The position numbers and the translations under genes are program-made. Of a DNA stretch of 64,000 nucleotides, positions 56,295 to 64,000 are shown piece by piece. Below the pieces are notes generated by a model. That model saw nothing but the letters and a program-made list of their open reading frames with translations, made no database searches and was not told the origin of the DNA. This DNA comes from Owenia fusiformis (taxonomy: Eukaryota > Annelida > Polychaeta > Sabellida > Oweniidae), in NCBI GenBank assembly GCA_903813345.2, contig CAIIXF020000004.1:9430196-9494195 (forward strand), written 5' to 3'. Numbering within the stretch: position 1 is the stretch's first letter; the number at the start of each line of letters is the position of its first letter.

Positions 56295-56679
56295 AATTGG
56301 TATAAAATGATCAATTAATTGATAAAGGGGACACATAAAATAACAATACAATACAATAACATATTTCATCAACAAATTACTTTTCAATAAAAGTACTAAA
56401 GCTCGCTGCAGCGTACTATATAGTCATCAGATAGTTGGAGATTGGATATTATTAGATCGGATAAGGTCTAAACATGCTTTTGATAAGTATCATCAACTTG
56501 GACTACAACACTTGTCAATGTCGAAATGCGTTTTGTCAAAATTCAGCAATATGATTGAAATACATTCACAGAGTCTTTTTAGGATTGTATATAAATGCGT
56601 TACTATACGAAATGAGGATATTTATAAATAGAATGGATTAAATACGGCTTTACTTGGAGTCAGTTATGACATTAGGAAA
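56295..56679 (+). promoter_or_regulatory. Promoter and 5' flank of PAN-mucin gene 5
   Basis: It resembles the flank of gene 1 (1255-1596): AAAATGATCAATTAATTGATAAAG, then 'TCAGAT', 'GGAT(A)', 'CATCAACTTGGA' and 'CAATGTC' in the same order. TATATAAA at 56588-56595, about 85-90 bases before the ATG, is a plausible TATA box for a short 5' UTR. Confidence 0.5.
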
Positions 56680-56734
56680 ATGAGGGTAGCATCCGAATAC
56701 ATCGTGCTGATTGTCTGGATTCATCTGATAAAAG
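56680..56734 (+). CDS. PAN-mucin gene 5, exon 1: signal peptide
   Basis: It encodes MRVASEYIVLIVWIHLIK plus one base (phase 1) before donor GTATGT. It is one codon longer than exon 1 of genes 1 and 4, with the hydrophobic core and the WIHL motif of gene 1 retained. Intron 1 (56735-62047) contains a 3.7-kb inverted-repeat transposon. Confidence 0.78.
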
Positions 56735-56811
56735 GTATGTATTGAACAAAACGAGAAAATTGCAACCACTTGATTAAACGATCAAAAATTTAAAACGATT
56801 AAAACAAAATA

Positions 56812-59800
56812 GACAGGTTCCAATTTCAGAATATCTCAAGGGAAAGGGTTTTTGAGGCATTTTTTAGAAAAAGCAACAGACCTATTTCTTCTGGATCAGT
56901 TTTTCATGCTGATGAAGATATTAAAAGATGACAGCTCAACGGGGTGGTCACGACACTGAATTTTAGCGTTTTTACCCCCCTAGGAAAATATTATAGGGGG
57001 TACTATGAAACTAGTTCATAACTCAAAGGATATATAACCTATTGTTCTGAGTTCTACAGCATACATTGTTAGTACAGAGATGAATACTACCCTAAAGTTA
57101 TAGGTTGATATCTTTGTTGGTTTTGGAAAAATACAATTAATTAGAAAAAAAATATGCAATTTTTGTCATTTTTTTCTTGCTTATTTTATATTTGTAGCTT
57201 CAAGCAAAATATGATAACTTAAACAGCTCAAAGTAGTATTCTAACAACATTCCCAAGCTATGTGTGATATTGTAATACATCTATTATAGTGATGAAGTAC
57301 TATTTTGTAATTTTAATATGACTTTATAGTGCCCTACCCCTGGTAAATAGAAGAAAGTTGGTGTCGGTTTCTTCTGTTTTTTTAACATTTTATTGTCTTC
57401 TTAGTTGAAGATACAATCAATTCTGTCAGTTAACCATGAGAAGCTTTACAATGGTTAACTATTTCCATGAATAGAGGGTTGGGACCTCAAAAATACTGTT
57501 AAGTGGCATCCTTGGGCAACCCTCTTCAGAGCATTTTCCTTATACTCCGATAAAATCTGCAGGGGATACTATAAGAAACCTATATATCTAAGATACTAAT
57601 GAAGATACTGAATTCAAATTTTCAGGATTTGGTCCTGGTATGATAGGTAATCTGTATGACAAAAATGACAAAAAGAAAAAACTCTGTTGCCATAGTAACA
57701 AGAATACGACACTATTTGTTTCCTAAGAAATGTGTTTTAAGAGGTTTTGTCATTCTCTTCATATTTTTAATTCTAAATATGTCTACAATGTGGGATGATT
57801 AAAATTATGGTAAAGTAATCTTTTCTATTGTTCTATTGTTCTCTAAAACAGTTGCTAGGGCGACACGTAGATCATAGAAAAAATCCTGAGATGATCGCTC
57901 TATTTGTCAGGAAATTAAAATGGAAACTGAAAAATGAGTTTCTTCCTACTGAATAGCAATTTGGTAGACCATGGCTGACACGCACAAGAGAAAACGTCTA
58001 TCAGTTCTATGTCATTTTGTTGTTATTCTTATTTATTTATCGTGCTCTGGGACTTATAACACCTAATGCCGAATCTTTTCCAACTGCAAAGGAAGGCAAG
58101 ATTTTAATAATGAACATTCATATATCTCAACAAATATGGCCTAAGATTTGGACAATGATGATGAAACTCTGAGGGAAAATTAGACGAAACATTAATGTGA
58201 GTGGTCCAAAAATAACACTTACATGTTTTGAAAAAGTTATGCTCTCGGATGAATCAGTGCTCATTTAAGGATAGTCTGAATCAGGTGAATTTTTTAACCT
58301 AATTGTACCCCTCCCCCAAACCCCCAAATTTTGACAATTGTCGAAAAGTGGCAAACAACAATTAAACAAACATCATTAAAGTTCAATATGGCTATTTCGC
58401 TTCTATGTCATAAAGATGTGGTACGATCTCAGGTCAATCAATAAAGTTCACAAGTGACACTCTATCTTATGAAGAAAATATTATTGTATTTGAAGACATG
58501 TCAAAAATTTGGTGGAAATAATTTTGTCACTCCTGATTTGACTTGGAAAGGTTCAGGTAAGTAATCAAAAACAATTTCAGACAGTTATATCTTTGATTAT
58601 GACTATTTTCTGACCATGAAGACAGGTATACAGCGATAATTAAGTCAATCGGACTCAGAGATATTTCACTAGCAATCAACCCATCAATATATTTTTTCAA
58701 AGTTGTTGACCTCATTTTCACCAAAAATGCCATCATTTTAACAATGTTAACAATTCGGTGTCTTTAAAGTCAGAAAATATTCATAATTCAAGTTAGAATT
58801 GTCTGAAGTTGTTTGCGATAACCTACATGCTCCTTGATAACATTATTATGTAAATACAGTAGAACCTGTGTAAGTGGAACACTCTCCGTTCTGCCACAAA
58901 GCGTACCACTTAGAAGGTGTTCCACTTATGGAGGTTTTCGGTTCGCAGGGAACATACAAGATCAAATATAGGATTTATATGTATCATTGGAAATATGATT
59001 CTCCCTTCATTACAGGACAGGTATATACCATTAATAATCCATTTAATTTACTCAAAAAGGTATCTGACATTCTTAATCCTCCTCATTCTGCCAAAAATGT
59101 TTTCTGACATTCTTAATCCTCCTAATTGTGCCAGTCTCGGGTACAAAGATTAGGCAATTAAGTTTTAAAGACTTGTTCCTACTGCTAATAATTCAATTGT
59201 TTTTAAATGACATTTTTAATCTTACTTATTAAGTTTGAAACAAACAGCAAGGGATATTATTTAGTGGTAGCATCACGTGTCCAGTTCTACAGGAGGTTAA
59301 TCCAATTTTCTGAATGATAATCTTATGAAATCCTAATTTGCAGATTATCAAATTAATTATTGGTTGCATCACATGTTGACTTCTACAGGAGGTTAATCCA
59401 TTAAAGTCCTAATTTGCCAATTATCACAGTATTACCTGTTTTCATACCCAGATATCATTGAAGGAGATTAATTCTGTTTACATATATCAATATTGAAATC
59501 TATGGAAATTCCACTTAGCAGGTTAATTTTTCAATATGGGGTGTTCACTGTTCAAGTTTGGAGGTGTTCCACTTACAGAGGTTCAATTAACATTAAGTCA
59601 ATGGGTTTTTAAAACGGGACTTTGAAAAGGCGTTCCACTTGGGAGGTGTTCCACTTACAGAGGTGTTCCACTTAGCAGGTTCTACTGTACATTACTTGTG
59701 CATGATGACCACCATAGTCTAGTTGCTCAAATGAGATCAATTGATGATTATAATGTTTAGACTTTATGTCAATGTTGAGACTGTATGCCAACCTCTCTAG

Positions 59801-60526
59801 TATGTGATTACACTAGATTTCATTATGATACATGTATTAAATTGAAAACTTACATATAAAATATCTTAAGTCCTATATTCTAGTAATAAATGAATTAGAA
59901 TGTCACCTAACATTTGATGATGGTATGAATTTATTGATTTGGTGTCTATCAATACATGTTTCTAACTTAATGCTGCAAAATGATAAAATTCACAACATCC
60001 ACTTTCTTCAATTTTCCAGGGGTAGGGCACTATAAAGTCATATTAAAATTACAAAATAGTACTTCATAACTAAAATAGATGTATTACAATACCACACATA
60101 GCTTGGAAATGTTTTTAGAATACTACTATGAGCTTTTAAAGCTGTCATATTGTGCTTGAAGCTACAAATATAAAATTGGCAAGACAAAAATTGCATATCT
60201 TTTTCCTGTTTTTTGTATTTTTCTGAGACCAATAAGGGTATCAACCTATAACTTTAGGATAGTATTCATATTTGTACTAGCAATGTATGGTGTACAACTC
60301 AGAACAATAGCTCATATATCCTTTGAGTTATGAACTAGTTTCATAGTACCCCCTAGAATATTTTCCTAGGGGGGTAAAATGCCAAAATTTAGTGTCGTGA
60401 CCACCCCGTTGAGCTGTCATCTTTTAATATCTTTATCAGCATGAAAAACTGATCTAGTAAAAATAGGTCTGTTGCATTTTCTAAAAAATGCCTCAAAAAC
60501 TTGAATTATTGGAATTGGAACCTGTC
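56812..60526. mobile_element. 3.7-kb element with >500-bp inverted arms, in gene 5 intron 1
   Basis: The ends GACAGGTTCCAATT and AATTGGAACCTGTC are flanked by TA. The arms run from 56812 to about 57352 and from about 60013 to 60526, with shared words 'GGGGTGGTCACGACACT' and 'GACTTTATAGTGCCCTACCC' in opposite orientations. The 2.6-kb centre has only short, motif-free frames, so it is non-autonomous. A TA target suggests a Tc1/mariner-like source. Confidence 0.85.
58857..59687. mobile_element. Tigger/pogo-like MITE nested in the 3.7-kb element
   Basis: CAGTAGAACCTG...TAAGTGGAACA at the left is mirrored by TGTTCCACTTA...CAGGTTCTACTG at the right, flanked by TA. Several GTGTTCCACTTA words are repeated near both ends. 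CAGTxGAACC termini with a TA target are typical of the pogo/Tigger branch. It has no transposase. Confidence 0.82.
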
Positions 60527-62047
60527 TAAAATGCATTCCTTAAGTATTTCATTTTCTCGGTTCCTCGGTGAATATACATAACTCCATCCGTCAATAACTC
60601 ATATTCAATCCTTCCAAGTGAATAACTTATATATTCAGATGATATGGGATCTTTAGCTTGACAACCTTGAAATAATTAAATTCCGATATGGGGGATCACA
60701 TGATTTATTTCTAACCCAGCTGTATCGTGATAGCAAATGATATTTCCAATGCTTTGAATGAGTTAGTAATTCTTTGACATAACAAAACATCTGAGTTAAA
60801 AAATAGCGTGCTTCAATTTTTCGATCATACCCCATGGCGTGGATGCCAATATTGAGATTGACTATGGCAAGTAATTTTTCGGCAAATCAATGGCAAAGAT
60901 AGTAAATTATGCATTGGGACGCTGATCGGCTTTATTAACAAATCGCTAATTTCGATTTTTTCCGTTTTCGCAGTTAGTGATTTTTAATTACTGCACGGAT
61001 CACGATCTCTTTTGTTATCAATGCCTAATGTAAGAGGAGGTTAGGGGGACTCGTTTCATCATGTTCGGACTTCCGGTTGATGGGAATTTTTGTTTTGTCA
61101 AATTTTTACCCTTAACCATCAAATTTCAACTAAATATTTGGCCCTTATGTAATGCGTAGGTTCTGGTTTCGAAATACTGTTATACCTAAGAAATAAATAC
61201 AGTAATTATTTGGATAACTATACAAAACAATTGCATCGCTTAGGAAACGAAGAGAGTTTCTCGGAGGAACGAAGACGGTATATATAGGTTTCTGAAGCAT
61301 GACACGAAGACAGCGCATTTCAATCATGATATTTGAAGGACTCAGTAGTAGTAACTCAAGAGAGTTACGCCCCTCCAAAACAACAACAATGTGCTTTCAA
61401 GTTCAAATGTGACCCGCACTTTATAAAAACGAATGCCTTTTTGCTAATAAAAGAGGTATTCGTACTGTATCGCATTGTTACAAAAAGGGAAACTGTCTTC
61501 GTTTCTCAAGCGAGGGAACTAATTTGTAAATATCCATGATATGTCTAAAATGTAACATATTTTAAAACCGGACCAATGCACCACTACTACACACAGACTT
61601 AAGATAATTTGATGGATAAAGGTTACAAAAAATCAAAAAATCAAAACGTCTATGCTGCATTTCTAGTTGATCCCTAGTGAAGATATTATTCGACAAAACA
61701 CAATACGAGGAATCTATTGAATCATATCCGAAAACAACGATGTTTAGAAAGCTAGATACATGAATGAAGGAACACGAAATGGCCTAACAAAAAATTAAAC
61801 GAATTTCATAACGTAGTTTGACTGCTAAACAAGTATGTTTACGAGTTTGTGGAACAAGTCATTCACAAAAATGGACAAGTTGATTTGATTGACAGCCGCC
61901 TAAAATCACAGAGACGTACTTAAAATGTAACGAAACATCAATTTAGCATGTCAGAAAGTTTGATACGTATAGATAAGTTATGACATATTCAAAGCACATT
62001 ATTGGCCCACCCTGTACATAGTGTTATATTTTATTTTTCATTTGTAG
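60527..62047. other. Rest of gene 5 intron 1, no gene
   Basis: AT-rich. 'ATTATTGGCCCACCCTGTACA' (61998-62018) resembles a transposon end. The inverse word TATAGGGTGGGCCAATAA occurs at about 22837, but no partner end was found in either place. The acceptor is TTTCATTTGTAG before 62048. Confidence 0.45.
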
Positions 62048-62299
62048 ATACCTCACCAAGTTGGGTGGATTATCCATCAGGGGCATGTCTGGAAGGATTC
62101 AACGACGTAAGAAAAGACTATGTCAATTCTATGGCCGATTGCAAAACACTGTGTGAAGCTGAGACAACAATTGTATGCCGATCAATTGATTATGGTGTAC
62201 ACAACAGTAGGTGTTATCTCTCAAAGGATTTCTCGGGTACCCAGACGATAAGCAACCCATGCTCAGCTTCATATACATATGCTGAGAGGTCCCTAACAG
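62048..62299 (+). CDS. PAN-mucin gene 5, exon 2: PAN/Apple domain
   Basis: An 84-codon phase 1-1 exon encoding DTSPSWVDYPSGACLEGFN, CKTLCEAETTIVCRSIDY, RCYLS, SGTQTIS, NPC and YAERSLT. All six PAN cysteines are conserved. It is the most divergent PAN exon of the five, with KDYVNSMADC resembling gene 1 (VDSINNMATC) more than genes 2-4. The donor is GTTACT, the weaker form shared with gene 1. Here intron read-through stays open for about 35 codons, unlike genes 1, 2 and 4. Confidence 0.86.
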
Positions 62300-63279
62300 G
62301 TTACTTTCAATTTACTATAGCTATATCATTAACGAATTTAAGCCCAGGGCTCAAGGAATTGTTAATGATTCAAATCACGAGTGGCTTGTTGTCAATACTT
62401 TGAATAAAGTCCGAATTCACGATACAAGATGTAGGTATATTAAATAATGTTTTTTTCGTGTTATCCTAACAATCTTGTGAATCTTATCTTGAAATATCTT
62501 TCAACTCTGTTCAAAATAAATCAATCATGTTGTCTTTTATAGGTTAAACAATAGAATTTATCATGTTTTAGCTTAATGATTATGTTCTTCTGTACCATTT
62601 AATCAGGCTGCATGTGAATTTAACTTTACACGAGGCCTTTAATTGCAATTTACACCTGTTTGGTTGAAGAAAACAAATTGAAAGAAGAAAGGGCAAATGA
62701 ATGGAAAAGCTAACTCCGAGACCCACTTTCTTTATGCCTAAATTACCTAATTATTTTAAGTAGTGATCAGTCACTATTTTACGGCAGTTTGGTCGAATTC
62801 AAAAAGTACGTTTAACATTAATGTAATCCATTGATCCACTGTTTGATTTAAACAAACGCATTGCTTTTGTTAAACTTTATATTTTCAAAGTTATTTTCAT
62901 TATTTTTACTTCTCCCCAACCAAATACCTCCAGCTTTGTTTAGATTTAGTTCTATTCTAATCCAGAAACAATAAAATCTAAATGAATTGTTTGAATTGCT
63001 TGTATTGAGTTTTTATTGTCTTTTTAGAATAAGTTAGAATCATCTGCATATAGAAATAATCTAAACTCACCAAGTTCATTATTGCTTACTGCAATGCCCT
63101 TTAAAAATAGATGTTAATCCATCTGACCCAGTGTATGTCAGATGTGATCTGATTAAATTATAATATTTAGTACTATTGTCAAAATATCCGTAATGTTCCG
63201 AAATCATGAACGATAAAATCGTTGATGACATGTTAAGTCGTTATCACAGAATCGACACCATTGACTGATGTAATTTCAG
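62300..63279. other. Gene 5 intron 2
   Basis: AT-rich intron carrying a short reverse-transcriptase remnant on the minus strand (63024-63103). The end is the family-typical acceptor TGATGTAATTTCAG. Confidence 0.6.
63024..63103 (-). pseudogene. Short reverse-transcriptase remnant (YADD motif)
   Basis: The minus strand reads KGIAVSNNELGEF then RLFLYADDSNLF before a stop. The YADDSNL block is the catalytic motif C of non-LTR-type reverse transcriptases. Flanking sequence is too decayed to extend it with confidence. It belongs to a different element from the LINE at 33300-34550, whose motif is degenerate. Confidence 0.65.
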
Positions 63280-64000
63280 ACCCTACAACCCAACCAACTA
63301 CACAAAATGAAGTAACTACTAAGCCTACTACCCAACCAACTACACAAAATGAAGTAACCACTGAGCAAACTACCAAACCAACTACACAAAATGAAGTAAC
63401 TACTGGGTCTACTGCCCAACCAACTACACAAAATGAAGTAACTACTAAGCCTACTACCCAACCAACTACACAAAATGAAGTAACCACTGAGCAAACTACC
63501 CAACCAACTACACAAAATGAAGTAACCACTGAGCAAACTACCCAACCAACTACACAAAATGAAGTTACTACTAAGCCTACTACCCAACCAACTACACAAA
63601 ATGAAGTAACCACTGAGCAAACTACCCAACCAACTACACAAAATGTAGTAACTACTGGGTCTACTGCCCAACCAACTACACAAAATGTAGTAACTACTGG
63701 GTCTACTGCCCAACCAACTACACAAAATGTAGTAACTACTGGGTCTACTGCCCAACCAACTACACAAAATGAATTAACTACTGAACCAACTACTCAATCA
63801 ACATCAAAAAATGAAATAACTACTCAGCCTAGTGCTCAAACAACTACCCAAAATGATGAAACTACTGAGCCGACTTCCCAAACAACGACACAAACTGATG
63901 TGACTAGTAAGCCCATTACCCAAACAACTATACAAGATGGAAAAACTGTTGATTCAACTACCCAAACAACTAAACAAAACAATACCCTTCAACAAACTAC
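63280..64000 (+). CDS. PAN-mucin gene 5, exon 3: mucin stalk (runs off the window)
   Basis: It starts phase 1 after TGTAATTTCAG with DPTTQPTTQNEVTTKPTTQP and stays open for 240 codons to the window edge. It has about 17 visible units of the 14-residue repeat (TTEQTTQPTTQNEV, TTGSTAQPTTQNVV). Many neighbouring 42-bp units are nearly identical, for example three successive copies of the TTGSTAQPTTQN type, so the array is recently expanded. This is the longest stalk of the cluster. The expected TM helix and tail lie beyond 64000. The long minus-strand frames (63233-63767) are shadows of the repeat. Confidence 0.85.

Noticed and set aside
63276-63767. 163-residue minus-strand repeat protein (ILCSWLGSRLSSYF)
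   Set aside because: Shadow of the gene 5 stalk exon.

Overview
The window reads as AT-rich nuclear DNA of an invertebrate animal: intron-containing genes with GT/AG splice sites, a dense load of small DNA transposons, non-LTR retrotransposon debris and tRNA-derived SINE-like heads. A marine lophotrochozoan, most likely a mollusc, is an inference from the style of the repeats (frequent ACATGTA and 'TTTGACCTTGA'-type satellite words). It is not proven by any marker gene.

The only convincing protein-coding content is a tandem, same-strand (+) cluster of one gene family in five copies. Each complete copy has three exons: a 17-18 residue signal-peptide exon, an 84-85 codon exon encoding one PAN/Apple domain with six cysteines, and a long terminal exon. 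The terminal exon encodes a Thr/Pro-rich mucin-like stalk built of a 14-residue (42-bp) repeat, a conserved juxtamembrane segment, one transmembrane helix and a short tail. All internal junctions are phase 1. Copy 1: 1597-1648, 4966-5220, 6115-6899. Copy 2: 15290-15544 and 18139-20512, with the last exon split by a transposon. Copy 3: 27653-28164 (PAN exon split by a transposon) and 30856-31505. Copy 4: 36940-36991, 43147-43398, 44168-44898. Copy 5: 56680-56734, 62048-62299, and 63280 to beyond the window end. A relic of a further copy's 3' end lies at 8233-8915. Copies 1, 4 and 5 look intact. Copies 2 and 3 have no recognisable signal-peptide exon, and each is broken by a different element in a different exon. 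The predicted products are single-pass surface glycoproteins with a PAN head on a length-variable O-glycosylated stalk. A role in adhesion, recognition or mucosal/immune defence is an inference.

Copies 2 and 3 lie in an ancient tandem segmental duplication (about 14200-22745 and 25147-32684). Comparing the two halves gives clean 'empty sites' for many insertions. These include TA-target elements (16687-17302, 21460-22547 mariner, 25629-25768, 26043-26901 with a nested element), an 8-bp-target hAT-type MITE (27781-28029, second copy 54428-54711) and a 3-bp (TWA)-target MITE family (2359-2800, 5333-5823, 28169-28658). A long-terminal-inverted-repeat element at 18359-19686 has captured a cysteine-rich coding fragment.

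The remaining sequence is repeats: a hAT-type foldback (12469-13674), a degenerate LINE 3' half on the minus strand (about 33300-34550), a ~125-bp satellite (40370-41900), several near-perfect hairpins (23200, 38941, 40161, 42650), a GC-rich inverted-repeat element (49364-50047), a 'TAACGAAGC' element (50531-52225), and a 3.7-kb inverted-repeat element with a nested Tigger-like MITE inside intron 1 of copy 5 (56812-60526). No genuine rRNA or tRNA gene, CRISPR array or prokaryotic operon was seen.
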